Part shown: positions 26,741 to 40,640 of the stretch, piece by piece
Layout: the number at the start of each line of letters is the position of its first letter
Numbering within the stretch: the stretch's first letter is position 1
Assembly: GCA_026168455.1 (NCBI GenBank)
Contig: CM047426.1
Location: 29,633,058 to 29,697,057, forward strand
DNA: 64,000 nt
Direction: 5' to 3'
DNA from: Theocolax elegans
Lineage: Eukaryota > Arthropoda > Insecta > Hymenoptera > Cerocephalidae
Made by a program: the position numbers and the translations under genes
Notes under the pieces: model-generated
The model's input: the letters and a program-made list of their open reading frames with translations, nothing else
What the model was told of the DNA's origin: nothing
Database searches by the model: none

Positions 26741-28700
26741 TTAAAAATATTAGACCGTTTGATTGTAATGCAATTTTTTATTTTATCCCACATTTTATTA
26801 TACACTATTGAATTTATAATAAATATATTTTTTTAATCGTAATGTAATACATTTTAATATAGGTATAAATAATATTAATAAACACTGTAAAATTGAGTAA
26901 GTTATATATAAATAAAATATTATGTTCTAGCTCATGTTCTGCAAATAAATACATAATTCTAAACAAAATGAATATTTGCAGTAAGTATATTAGTATAGGT
27001 ATATAGTAACATTTGGAATATATGGGTTATTCGAAAGAGCAACCGATAAAATTTCTCGGTCTCTTAATCAAAAGTACACGTTCACTTTGTGAAAAATGAT
27101 TGCGCAACCGCATCACTCGCGAGGATGATGATGCATTTGCGTTGTAGCCCAAAAGGACTCTGACACGTAATCGTATAACTAAATAATACACCTCACCGAG
27201 ACAAAGGAATATAATAATTAAACTGTAGACCCGTGGCGTTATCCTCTCAAATCGATCGAACAATATGTGCCGTGGTACGAGGCCCCACGTAAAATGAGCC
27301 GTATATCTCAAGGTGCTATCGCTCGCGAAAAGTGCCCCACGGACTGGGTTGTATATGTAAAGTGAATGTACATGAGATGAAAGTTAAAGCATGCCTGCAT
27401 CTCGGGCACGCGTACATAAGAAAACTGCATCGCTTGTCTCATACCGCGCATATTCCGAAGGCTGCTGCTGCTGCTGCTCCTGCTGGTGGTGGTGCTGCTG
27501 CTGGTGTTGTCGATGCGCTCTGCTTAACTCCTCTCGCAGCTCGCTTAAACTCAATGACTATGCGCCTCCACCTATTCGTGTCTTCTTATTGCTATTCCTA
27601 TCTTTCGAACATTTTCTTCAAATGGTCACGCATCGTCTACTTCTCTATTTCGTGCTACAGTCGATCGTTCGCGATATTTAAAATACGATAAATGGATTTA
27701 ACTTCTTTGTCTTCCATGTTCACTGTTACAATAATTATTCAATGACATGCTTACACAAGTTTTAATAATATATATGACAGAACCTGTTAAATTACGTTAA
27801 ACATTTTGTTGTCTTCGTATATACCTTTTTCGAATAACGACTACTCGATTTTTAAGCAAAAATATTGAATAACAACTATTTGCATTTTTAACGCTAGGCT
27901 ATTTACATATACATTCATATGGACTTGTACCGCTATGGGTACTATATGTACTAAGCTCCTACGATAGTTTTAACAAAACTTGTATTTTCAAATAAAAATT
28001 ACCAAGCATTCAACCAAAGAGTTTTAGGGACGTTTTAACGACGCGTAAATTCCTCATGCGTGACACATTGCTATGGAAATCTATACACGTAGAGCAAAAT
28101 CGTGATGCTTAAACCCATAGTCGGTAAAGAAAAAACAAGGAGGGTAGGTTATAAACCGCGGACACGCGGCGATACGAATAGCGAGGGGTGGATTCGATAG
28201 AACACGGTGCGTCTTTCTTGAATATCGTTACCAGCTTGACGATTGTTCAAGTCGTTGAGCTTATCGTTGCGCACACGCATACATACACTTTCTTTTTTTC
28301 CCAACGCTCTTTATCTTTTCCTTCCACTCGCTCGGGCTACGTAGCGGGCCAATCGTACTAATTAATGTGATGGTTTGTGATACACGACAGTCGACGATGG
28401 TACAGTCGAGAAAAGGCATAAGCACGCTAGTCATTTTTTTTCTCTTCTTACGTTGACATCATTTACCTCACTTCTCTTCGGCTTTCTTTCGTTTCTACAA
28501 TGTATGCGTGTATAGCTCTTTCGTTTTTTACGTACTCGCACTTCCTTCTGACTTCATTGTATACCGCTGCCTTCTATCACGTAATCTGTAAGGTGCAATC
28601 TTTATAATTAAGGGGATGAACCGGGAATGAAACGAGAAGAAAAAAGGACTTGCGAGGGAGATGTTTCCCTGTTATTTGTATTAGGGCTGTCAGTGGATTA
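26741..28700. other. Noncoding DNA with a CTG/GGT triplet patch
   Basis: An AT-rich stretch is followed by slightly GC-richer DNA near 27030-27660 and 28130-28620. No exon is recognised. Confidence 0.5.
27461..27510. repeat. (CTG/GGT)n imperfect trinucleotide repeat
   Basis: CTG triplets with a GGT block. It reads as poly-Ala or poly-Cys depending on frame. Confidence 0.85.
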
Positions 28701-29860
28701 CGCAAATCGAAACTTCAAGAGTATTGTTTTAAGATTAAAAAAGGGGCTCCGCTTGGTGTTATATTAGCTATGTCGAGTGAATGCCTACTTCCAGGAATAT
28801 TCACGCTTTTGTTATAATTATTTCTATTAACAGTTCTAAGTTTTTCTAGAGAAATATTATTCTGAAATAACATTATTCTTATTATAAATTGAAATAAAAT
28901 GTTGCCACATAGTTTACATTACAATTAATTGCTTGGTTGCCATTTTTTGACTTTATACAACAGTTCATTCGATTCGAAATATAAATTTAAAATTATCAAA
29001 TGAAAATATATTCTTAAATTTAATCGTTAAAAATGATTAGAAAATGTTATTAAGAAGTACAAAATATTGATTTTACATTAACAGTTTGAAAACATGAGAT
29101 ATATTAATTACTGAGTTAAAGTGTATTGTAATGAAACAACGAATCAAAAATGAATTTTAAAATTATAAAAATTGAATGGTTGGTGTATCGAGAAATACTG
29201 TAGATATATTGAGTACTCAAGATTTAAAATCATTTGTATTATAAGAAACCCCATTGTGAATTAATTAAACAGATATACCGTGGGTGTTCCTCGTATATTA
29301 GAGCTCCATTTAAAAAAAAAGCTGAGTCACTTGGATATCATTGATAATTGTTGAATCATGTGGTATTCAATTTACACATGTGATTCTTAACATTTGATTG
29401 ATTCGTTTTATATTTTAATGGATGGCATGTCAGTTTTTGGCCTTACACTGAAATACAATACATCGTTAATCAATTTAAAACTTCTACAAGCGGATAAACA
29501 TCACAATAATTGAAATTAATTTGATGTGCTAATATAGATACTGGTGTAAATAAGCACTTTTTTACAAGAATATTCTACTTGCATTTTGAATAAATAACTG
29601 TTACAATGTTCTTACTGTATCTTCAATTAATTGGATTGAGTAATATAATCGAAGTATATCTTTTATATCTATGTTACTATAAAATATGGCGATTGCAAAT
29701 ATAAAAAATAATAATAGTTTGAGTGGTTAATTAAGTTAATCGAAAATAGTGAGCTAACCAATTAAATTAAGATAAATAAATGAATTTTCCATAAAAAAAA
29801 GCGTGTAATATGCGCGCGATATACAATTTAGGGTAATACACAACAAAGAGGTAATAAAGA
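28701..29860. other. AT-rich noncoding DNA
   Basis: Nothing supportable is visible. Confidence 0.6.
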
Positions 29861-30590
29861 TTTATAACAAGGAGAGTAAGCGTAACAACAGTTTACCATG
29901 TAATTTAGCTTTTGGATGAAGTTAAACTGTTACAAAATAGAAAACTAATCACTCTCGAGTGGCAAGGCCGGTGTAAAAGCTAAGTAAGATTTCGGTTTAA
30001 ATTCGCGGGCCCTTAAAAGTTAAGACAATCGTGCCTTAAAATTAAGGAAAATCCAAGTTAATCTTAATTAAAAGCCGCGTGGGCGTTTGTTTAAAGATAA
30101 CTAATTGCGCAGTAAAGAGCCCCAGAGTGAGCGTCACTCGGGGAATCGTTTGGTTTGAACAGTAACGACGAGCGCAGGAAGAAACAACGCGAAGGAACGG
30201 AACGCGTAAGCGGACGCTCTTGCAATGTATATAAAAAGACAGGATCGAAATTAACGCAATTTTCCCGCGTGAAACGAGAAGTTCGAGTACGTGCACTGGT
30301 CCGCACGAGCGCCCTCGTCATTTAATCAGAAAGACGGTTTTTCACATGGCGTCTTACCGAGGGTACGAAGACACCAGGGCAATACATAAAGATACGAGGC
30401 ACGACAATAATTAAACTCGAAAGGAGGAGGCAGTAGTGGAAGGTAAAAAGAAGAAAAAGAAGACCCGAAAGAGTAGGAGCGACGAGGAGCGACGAGGAAG
30501 CAGAGGACGTAGGTAAGTATAGGTAGGTTTAAGATATAGAGGAAGTAAAGGAAACGAATACAAAGAGCAGGGGAAGAGGAGGGAAGGGTA

Positions 30591-30627
30591 GAGAAGGGAA
30601 GAGAAGGGAAGAGAAGGGAAGAGAAGG
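30591..30627. repeat. Tandem 10-bp purine repeat
   Basis: GAGAAGGGAA is repeated three to four times head to tail. Confidence 0.9.
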
Positions 30628-31162
30628 CAGCTCGCGAGGGCGTAATAATAAAAGGGGCGAACGAGGGGCAGAGAAAAAGCGCGCAGGGCAAGAAAAGGTG
30701 GGGAAAATCCTGATATGCGAGTCACGGAGTAAGAATCGAGCGCTTTCGCGACGCTTGGCGTCGCAACGTTGTCTCACGCGTCCCGCCGCTTTCTTAATTA
30801 TCATCTGTCTATCTCACGGTGCCGCGGAAGGGGCTCGATCCGGTGGGGGTATACACCGCTCCCGGCCTCCGAATCCCGACTCCCCCCGAGTAGCTAAAGG
30901 GAAAGGACTTTGAGGTGGGGGTGGTTAACTACGAGGACGAAGCACTAGACGAAGAAAAGAATATAGCATCGGAGGAACGGGAGAGACGGAGACGGAGAGG
31001 GAGAGGGAGTGAGAGAGGGCGACCGGAGAGATAAAGCGCGCGAAAAAGCGAGAGAGGAACGTATATATACGTATATACATACATAAAAGTACAACTGGGA
31101 GGTGGAGAGAGAGGAAAAGAAGGAGGTGGAGGTAAAGAAGGGGGACCGGCCGAGAAAGAGAA

Positions 31163-31165
<3 letters not shown>

Positions 31166-31210
<45 letters not shown>
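31166..31210. repeat. (GA)n microsatellite
   Basis: About 18 GA repeats. Confidence 0.95.
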
Positions 31211-31211
<1 letters not shown>

Positions 31212-31422
31212 CGGAGCGGGAGGTGGGGGGAGAGAGTAGACCGCCTGGTCGAGGAGGAAAAGAGAGAAAAGGCGCGCCGCCACCACCGGCCGGCGGACCG
31301 AGAGGAAGAGAGAAAAGCTTATATAGGGGGGCCGCTTCTTACACTCCGCCCAGCATCCAAGATGGCGTTGCCGGCAGAGTCGCCTCATCATTAAAATCAA
31401 TAATTAAAAAATATATTCGCGC

Positions 31423-31482
31423 AGGGCGAGCGCGAGACGCGAGACGCGAGGCGCAAGACGCGAGGCACTAGGCGCTAGGCGC
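31423..31482. repeat. GC-rich minisatellite-like tandem repeat
   Basis: Successive 7-10 bp units of the type GCGAGAC, GCGAGGC and ACTAGGC. Confidence 0.8.
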
Positions 31483-31990
31483 CGTCTTTAAACACGGGGA
31501 AACGGACCGGAGAAATAAACGGAGAACGCCACAATGAGAGTCACTGCGCGGTTCAACTAGGCAGGGTAGATTCTTATGTGCCAGTGCACCGCGGTACCAA
31601 CCTGCACCTGGTGGTGTTCCCGCGATACCGAGCGCGATAGCATCGCCCGCCGACGAGCTTGCTAACTTCGTTTCTTTCACTTGGTTCCTCTGCTTTTCTG
31701 CACCTCCTCCTTTTACATTTTTCCTTTTTTTATTCCTTCTCTTTTCATTATTATACCTTCCCCCCCCCCCCTCCTCCCCCACCAAGAGCTGTCGTGCGCC
31801 GGCTCGAGTTTTTACTTTCTCAACTGCCGGGCTATTTTCGGCTCTTCCTTGGTAACGCTCCATTCGCGATAATTAATCGCACCTCTAATCCCATAGAAAT
31901 TAGACAACTCCTGGTACAAGCCTCTGATAATCCACATGCTAAAGGATCCACGTTCTATTTTAATATGACGTCACGTCTTTCGTTCGATGA

Positions 31991-33350
31991 GACTTTTGAT
32001 ACCTAAGCTACTTGACGTACCTTTCCAAGTAACGCGAGTATACTACCGCAAAAGTTCTTCTACATGATATTAAACTTTGGAATCTATATTACTTAAAAAT
32101 GTAGTCATTTCTTTTCATTTCAAAAACCATAGTCATGTAAACATTACAAATTCAAAATGATCCATTTTTATCCTGTGGCTTAAGAACTGCAACTATATAA
32201 ACTTGTAACAGTCTAGATATTATTTTTTTATATATATAAAATCGATGTCCATTTTCTTAATATATTAACTTAGATTCAAGTAAAAAAGAATTTTGTATTA
32301 ATATATGTGTGTGTATATATATACATATATATCAACAGATCATTAGCTACAAAAAATGATTTTTTTAATAAGTCGTAAAATTAATAATTTACCGAAACAT
32401 ACTCTGAAATGTAGATGAGTGGCAATCAAGGTGAGGAAAAATCATCTGTTAAAGATATCAGAAGATGCAAATTTAACAATCAGCACTCTCATTAATATAA
32501 ACTTTAAGTAAAGCTTATATTTCATATAACATAGATTGATGTATAGGTATATGCTATGTATAATTATTACAATAAGCAATTTATATGTAAAACCACAACT
32601 CACTATATTTAGACTATTATTAAACAGAATATGAAAATAAATAAGTTATACTTATTACTTATATATTATAAAAAAAATAAATAACAAATTATTTATTAGA
32701 AAGGTTGATAATTAAATTAATTAATTTAATATTATTCAGACATGATTTACAACAATTTAATGTAGAAATTACCATGCATACATATATTTGTTAAGATTAT
32801 AAAAATTTCGTAGTTCTGTCTTAAAAATACTATACTGTGTCTTTTAAATAGTTATGTATAAAAATGTTACTAACAATTTATGTATAAAAATATTATCTTA
32901 TATTTGCGCTGTAAAATAACTTAAAAATATCTTAAAATATTATAGCACGTACAATTAAAAGTGCCGATATTTTTTAGTACCTTTTTGTATCTATTTCAGC
33001 TTGTATTATCTTAAGAAAGTTTTTTTTTCAACATGAATAAATAAATACTAGAGGTCGTCGATGGATGTAATTTAAAATAATACCAATCGTACGACTTTTA
33101 ATTGATGCGAGGAATATAAAATGTTAAAGGATCATAATCTCGATCGAAACTTTTACTATACTTTCGATTACAAGACTCTTGTTTTGCTGCACCTGGATAA
33201 CGCTGTTTATTATAAAGTAAAATATACTGATATTATTTATATATAATTTTACAAGTACCACCGACCGTCAGGTGCAGTCTATAAGTATTGTTTGATTTTC
33301 ATTTTTATCTTATTACAAAATACTACTTTATATACGAAAAGAGAAGAATG
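31991..33350. other. AT-rich noncoding DNA
   Basis: Nothing supportable is visible. Confidence 0.6.
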
Positions 33351-34700
33351 TATTGTCGCGTGTGTTGAGAACTAAAAACCTAGAATTAATAGATAATTAA
33401 TAGTTACACATATGTATATAAGAACACGTGGGTGCGAACGCACAAGTATAAGTTTGTATTGCCGAAGAAATTTTCCGAAGATTATTATATAATGCGGTAA
33501 GTATTGACAAAGTCCGTGCAACAATTGTTGACAAAGCGGTTGTAGATGGTTGTTGGCTCGTTCTCACGTATGCCTTAACAACACTTACGGTCAATTGAGC
33601 GTAGAGCCTCAGAGCGGCGCTTAATCATCCTTTTCCGTCCTTGCAGCAGCAACAAAACCCAGTTGCAAATTTTTATCTCGTACGCATCGTTATTATAACC
33701 GGCATGTCGCGCGCAAAAATTTTCCACTTTTTCCCGCAGTAAACATGTGCCGATGTGTCACACGATCCTCGAGGTGCGCACACCTCGTATTCTTGGAAAA
33801 GTTCAAGAATCGTCTATTGTCTCGTCGTCGCAATAAAATCCTCGTGTTTCGCACAATTAGACCAAAGTTCTGACGTGTCCCATCACCAATTTACCACGGA
33901 AAAACTCGGCTCGTCACCGCGAGATACGTCCATAAATATATATGTATATATCTACGTAGTTATCATACTGCACGGTCGAAATGCGCGACACTTATAAAGT
34001 GCACAGGTGCCAGATGTGCAGGTGTATGTATATGCATGCCTCCCTCGAAGGTCGAGCCGAGGGAAGGATTTGGGTCTCCGTCGCACTTGCCACTCGTCCT
34101 CCCACTATGTACTTCTATCTCTCTCTCTCTCTTGCTCGCTCTTCCTCTCTTTCCCTTTCTCGTTTTCTCGGCTAATGGGCCCAGGTAAATAACGAGGCTC
34201 GTGGGTCGCCGAGGATTAGGAGACACCGACGAGTATATGACATTTGTCCCCTCTCTCTCCTTATAGCAGCTCACCACTCCCGGATGACCATAAATTTCAT
34301 ATATATGTATATATATACACACACCAAGCGCGTACATACGCGTGTGCGTAAGGACGAAATACGTGCCTCACGCGCCATCCTCCTGTTTAACTTTGGCTCT
34401 CTTTACTAAGAGAGAGAGAGAAAGAGAGAGTGAAAACAGCCTATTCAAAACTTGGGAGGTGCATCGTAAATGAAACTTTGACGTACTTCTCTTGGTCCTT
34501 CTGTATATGCGAGAAAATATATTACTTTACGGTATTCTATGCTTCCAACTTTTTTTTCATCCACTTTACAATAATCAAGCAGGTGTGAGAGTTTATTCCG
34601 GCAAAAACGAATTTTTGTTTGATTGCCGATCGCCAAAATGTAAAGTCAAGATATGACGATAAACCTTTCGTTTTTTCGTTGACGTCGGTAGCTCCACGAT
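33351..34700. other. Mixed-composition DNA with a perfect short palindrome
   Basis: CGAGGTG-CGCA-CACCTCG lies at 33770-33787, a CT tract at 34116-34133 and a TA-rich run near 34300. No exon is supported. Confidence 0.45.
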
Positions 34701-36000
34701 GACAATCATGTTAAAATATTATATATATATAGACAAGTGGATTCATCGGAAAATAAAAGTTTAAAGAACAATCGTTCTTTCGTTGGTTTTGAAGCAGTGG
34801 CTATTTCTGCAACCTAGGTGGTTCGATAATCTGCTATTATACAAAGGCTTTTCTTTGAATTATGCACAAAGAGAGGAATCGACTACCTGAAAAATCCTTT
34901 GACACGGCACGCTTTGCGTTAGGCGTTAACCGAAAAAGATTTCTTCGCACTGCAGGTTCAACATATTTGGACGTTTCTATTTTGTCGAAATTAGAAAATA
35001 AAGTAATCACAAAGGTGCTCTAGTCATCCATTCCTAAACCTCTGTTTATTTTTCACTAATTCTCATATTCCTACCGATCGTTCCATACAAATACAACCAT
35101 CCTTTAACTATTTACACTTTATGGTTTTCGTTTTCAGTAATTTTGTTACATTGATATTTTTTGCACATATTCTGTAATACAATAAATATGCATATAACAT
35201 TATAATGTCGAAAATACTTAAACTAATACTTTTATAATTAACTCCATGAAAGATAATTATATTTTAAAATAAGTAAAATATCTCCATATTTATTTAATTC
35301 CTTCATTTTCATCAGAATATTGTGTAAAGAAATTATTATATAAAATTTCACACATTATTTGGAATAAAAATAATATAAAAACAAATTTTGCATTGAAAAA
35401 ATTAATGTATAGAGCATTTAGCTAATTATATTATGATCTAGAATATTTTGTCTCAATTTAGACAAAAAAAAACTATATAAACTTATAATTAAATTATATT
35501 TTTTTAATTTTTTCATTTAAATTAATAGTTTTAATTACAATTTTTTATTATCTATATTTACCTTAATTACTTTACTTTGAAGTAACTTAAATAAATATTA
35601 TAACTATAGATCAGATATATACAAGTTATTCATACTTTGAACTATTTTTACACTGTAATCTACCATGGAAATTCATACATGATACGTAAAAAATTGGAAA
35701 TTTAATTACGTAAAATACCTACATCCAGATTGATTACACTATGTATATGTATAGTTAAAATATTTGTCAGAATATTAAATCGTACTAATTTAAACAATAA
35801 ATGTTTAAATTTATCCGTAACAAAGATAATTTAAATACCGTATATATGTGCAAATTTGATTAAGAAGTTATATTTTTTGTCCCTTACCTCCCTTGGAAAA
35901 GAAAGTTCTTTTTATATCACGTATCATTATATAAAATATAACAATGTTTTTGTGCTTGTGATCAATTAAATATAATCATAGACAGAGAGGATTCGATAAA
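34701..36000. other. AT-rich noncoding DNA
   Basis: Nothing supportable is visible. Confidence 0.6.
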
Positions 36001-36794
36001 TGTCAACGACTAAATAATTACGCATCACATCCTCGGTGTGACTTTGTTCCAAAACGAAGTCGAACCGATAAATCAAGTGTGGAATACGCGCAATACGCGA
36101 TCCGTCGGTTCTACCTGTTACCGTCGCTTCAAATTAATTAAACCTACTTGGCTATCGTGACCAAGCATCATAATTGTGGTTTCTCACGGTAATCGAAGGA
36201 AAGTCTAGAGATAAAAGAAAGAAAGGTCCAGTCTGGCTGCTCATAAACCACACCCTTGTAACGATCGATGGGAAGTCAAATCGGCTAGAATCGTTGTAGA
36301 ATAATCAATCGAAAAAGGTGATAAAATGAGCGCGAAAACGGACGTTATTAACTATACGACAGATAAGCTGTCCTGTCCAGGAATAGGTACATATATTAGA
36401 GGACTTGACCCAGGGCACGATGAAAAAAGAAAAAAGAGCCGCAGTCAAATCGGTCCGGGAAAACAGTTTTGTCGAGCAAACTAGGGTTGGTGACAATCGT
36501 AAAGAGATCCATCTAATGTGTCCGAATATTGTATCGAAGAGAAGAGAGAAGAGGAGAGGGTACTCTTTTGGTCATGCTCGTCTTCTGGATATAGTCATTG
36601 GGCTCTCTTGCAGAGGAAAAGAGAAAGGACGAAGAAGCGCGCTTAGTCGGCGACGAGATGTGGTATATACAGTGGGAGCGGGAGGGGGAAAAGATCGGGA
36701 GAAGAAAGAAGAGAGAGGGTCCGGTGGGCTGGTACCCAAGGTTATGGAGGTGGCCAAAGAGGTGGGACTCTACGCTCGCCCTCTTCCATTCTTC

Positions 36795-36852
36795 TCTCTC
36801 TCTCTTTCACTCTCTCGGTCTCTCTCCCTCTCACTCTCACACTCGCTGTCTC
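36795..36852. repeat. (CT)n tract
   Basis: Interrupted CT repeat directly before the putative 5' exon. Confidence 0.9.
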
Positions 36853-36889
36853 GCTCTGGCTCGGTGCGATTCCGTCTCAAGAGCACGCT

Positions 36890-37617
36890 TAGGCAGTCAC
36901 TACGCGACCGTAACGCTAACCGGCCAACTTGAGCGCGCGTGCCCTCTCGCTTCAATCGGGGGCTCACCTCTCCCTTTCCCGTGTGGAGTGACCGCACGAG
37001 GAGCTTCCGCTGCAGTTGACCGACACCATGTGACACGAACCTCAACCAAATCGAACCAAGAGAGGAGAAAGAGATCGCGGTAAACAGCGGAAGTTCCTCT
37101 GAAACGAGAGTAAATCACGAGGTGCTGGCAAGTGCACCGCGCGCGATCTCCGAGTGTCGTAACAAGTGCTGCCAGTGGGGAAGCTTGATAACAGGTGATA
37201 CGGGGCTCGAACGTGGGTCGCGTTGAACTACCGTGGTTACGCGAGTGAAATACCGATTCTATCAATTCGTGCCCGCGCCTACGAACCTCTATATATCTAT
37301 ATCTACATACAAATATATATATATATATATATATATACATTCGTATTTATATATATATACAATATATACATATATATAGAGAGAGAGAAGGAGCGATACC
37401 GAAATATCCTTATACATACGCGCGCGTACATATGTGTAAATATATGTATACACAGGAGGATACACGCGCTCGGGGGATTTCGATGCGTTTTCGACGAAAA
37501 AGTGTGGTTATTCGACTGTGGTGAATCACTATGCGAAGGAGCATTATCACCATATGAGATTTCGGACAGGATTTTAGATCAAAACGAAACTTACAATTAC
37601 GCCTATATTTCGTACAG
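36890..37617 (+). other. Possible noncoding 5' exon with a strong splice donor
   Basis: This GC-rich island ends in a TA-rich stretch and then a near-consensus donor, ACAG|GTAAGA, at 37618. The segment lies just after a CT tract and has several short upstream ATGs, as long insect 5' UTR exons often do. It could be a distal first exon of the BTB-psq gene, whose coding exons begin 8.5 kb downstream, or of an unknown transcript. The start is not defined by sequence. Confidence 0.3.
37313..37395. repeat. (TA)n-rich composite microsatellite
   Basis: Interrupted TA repeats ending in a short GA run. Confidence 0.9.
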
Positions 37618-40600
37618 GTAAGATTGCTTACTGCCGATATTACGATGGATGGTCGGTTCGCTACGAACGAGACAAATTCTATTCGACGTTTTAGAAATAC
37701 CTATGATATTCGCATAAATCTATTTAAAAAACCCCTTTCCGTTAAGCTGAACATGTGTTGCTTAAAATAATATCTCACCGTTCTAATGAAATGGTTTATT
37801 TTTCTTTTAACTCAATATCTTTTTCGTTTAGATATATATACCTTCTTTAATTTGTCCAGGTGATTATATTAATCGAGGACCATTATCTTACTGGTAGCAT
37901 TACCAATATTTGTATAACACACTCAATCTATTATACGCAAACAAGTCGTTGTATTAAAACTATAATTTATCATTATTTTATTATATTAGAGTAAAAATCA
38001 TAAAAAAACTGTTGTTTTTATCTAATTTATTAAATATTAATTACAAGATAACACTAACAAATAGATTTTTATTTTTGCATACTTTATAAACGTTGCTAGA
38101 AGTCCAAGTATTATGTGTTAATAATTGAGTATATTGAATAATTATTCAAGTAGAATGTAAGATTATTCCAAATAGTTTTCACAATTTCCATAAGTTAATA
38201 ATCTATAAGTGTAATAGGACATGTAAGTTCTAAATACACAAAGTAAATATCAACTTTGACGTATTTACTAATATGTGCCAAGTAATTATTATTGAGAAGT
38301 GATTCAGTCATAAATACTAGAAAAATAGTCAATAGTATACATGTGACGTAATTATAATTTTATGTCAAATTCATTAGTTATATTGACTTTAAAAGATGTC
38401 ACTATTAATATAAATTAATCTTTTACTTATATTGATATTTCATCTATTGGAATTTATTGATATATTATCAAAATTTTCATTGAATCTATTAATTTAAAAA
38501 TTTCTTTTATTTTAACTTGAATGTATATACACACAGTCTATAATTTCATAAATACTATAACAAATATTTTCAGTGCAATATTTTTTAAATATCAATTTTT
38601 AAAATAATTAACCAAATGTACTTTTTGGACGAATCATTTTTCATTGTTCTTAGATAGAAAATTAGTGAAGTTATGAAATTGAGAGAAATATATTTTTAAA
38701 TTAATATTCAATTGAAATAATTAAGAATTTACTTAAATTAAATTAATTTTTAGATAAAATAATTAAATTTACTTACATCCACGAATAAATTATTTAGTTT
38801 AATTGAATACTTATATTTAAATAAAATGAAAAATAGTTAAATATATATACAAAAAAAATTTCAATAAAATTACTAAATTTTTTTTATTATCTACTTTTTT
38901 TATGAAATTAGATTGTATTGCATTTATTTGATCTTGTACTTGATTACACGTAAATGTACGATTTTTAAATTATAAATTAAACATAATTTGTGAATGTAAT
39001 TTATTATGAAATTACTGTTACAACTGTTTTTCGTATATTTATTTATTGCTATTATTGAAATTAATTAATCTACCGTCATATATGATTTAAAAAAAGAACA
39101 TATTTTTTTATTAATACAAATAAAATGGTTTATTCATTAATCACTTAACATAAATATTTAAATTTATATCAAATAATCCAAAATACATTGAATCAAATCA
39201 ATAGCGAACACTGCACCTTTTTATAATTACATATATCAGAGGTGTACATCGGAATATGTATCACGGAACAGTGTTGAATCCACGTGGATTATATATTTAG
39301 ATAATGTTCTTGGGTCTCGATGCCATAGTGTCCTTGAAGCTATTTTGCGTTCCCCTCAAGAAAGCCCGAAGCGAGCACAATATCGTTGTCGGGACGACAT
39401 GCGTGGGCATTTAAAAGCCATCGTTCCCCTCGACACCCTTGCGCGTGCAATCTCAACCCTCTTTTTCGTTACCATACGAGCCTGTACACGTACGACCTTT
39501 GTGCATATAAACGCGAATTGGAGGTGAGAGACCGCCATTGGATATTCAACCTGAATCAAAGCGAACCTTGCAATTACATATCCTCTAAATATTTCAAAGG
39601 AAGGAAAACGTACCACTAGGAATAGATCTACGCAATGATGAAACTTGTTTTCTTATTGCCGAAGAACGAACGGAGTTTCGTGAGAGTTTCAAAACAGTAA
39701 ACCTGTTTAATCTACCTACTTTAGGTTAATATCAAAAAAGTTATTGCGGTCTTACAAGTGCTCGCAATTAACAGCATGACCTGCACTGATGATTGATATC
39801 AATGAGCGCTAAAATGCAAAATAATCGGTACAACTTTTATTAAAAATTGTTATCAATTTGTCCTTTTGCAAATTTATTATACTGCGCTATTTTATTTTCC
39901 GCGACAATCTTTTGTGTGTCGTTAAAGAAGAATGCACGTAATATTTGACACCTGAGTTCTTCACGTTTCTAACTCTAATACATCTTGTTTTATGTGCTGG
40001 GAACATCATTATTCATTGTAATGAAGCAACTAGTCACTACAAATTATAGCATATATATTGTGCTTTATTTGACGACCTCGGTTTCAATGGCAACAGTTTT
40101 ATGGAAAATATTCTTTTTGCAGTTTTATACCAGTGCCGACAAATTCTAACTATCATGTTTTACCGTGAGATGAATATAATCTCTTTATAGATAACCACTC
40201 TCCCTAAAATAAATGGAGACGATTTTTAAAGCAGGATTTAAGCATTTCTAATAAATCGGTAGAATATGACCAGTTATGACTTATAATGTGGCTATTTCTA
40301 ACCTCAATTAACCTACGTGAAATGTTTAATTGAAAACGTAACTTGACAAAGGCTTAACATTTGTTAATTTAAAGAAGATTTGATTTAAATACTTACTCCA
40401 GATTATAATTGTTTCAATCGTTAATCCGTAGCTAATTTACCTAATACTCGTATAATTACTGAAAAAACAATTGGTACATACTAAATAACGTGCGAATGAA
40501 ATACTAAATTCAAGATCCAATCATGCGTAAATGTATGAAAACACAGAGGAGATCGATTCGTCACCGATCGTGAAGAGAAAAAAAGCAAATCCAAACCCTC

Positions 40601-40640
40601 TTTGTCTCGCCTCTGGTGAATCTCTAAAGCAAGTTTAGCC
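37618..40640. other. AT-rich noncoding DNA
   Basis: A small GC-richer patch at 39300-39530 carries only short frames. No other feature is visible. Confidence 0.55.

Larger units (their letters stand above)
29861..31990. other. Large CpG/polypurine island
   Basis: The + strand is strongly purine-rich from about 30420 to 30690 and 30930 to 31220, followed by GC-rich DNA to about 31860. It includes GA tracts, a 10-bp tandem repeat, a GC-rich minisatellite and AAGATGGCG (31359-31367). No gene is supported, and the frames on both strands follow base skew. Confidence 0.45.

Noticed and set aside
36405..37340. Open frames of 146-175 codons on both strands
   Set aside because: They fall in skewed CpG/GA-rich DNA and lack family features. 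The segment is better explained as a regulatory region or noncoding exon.
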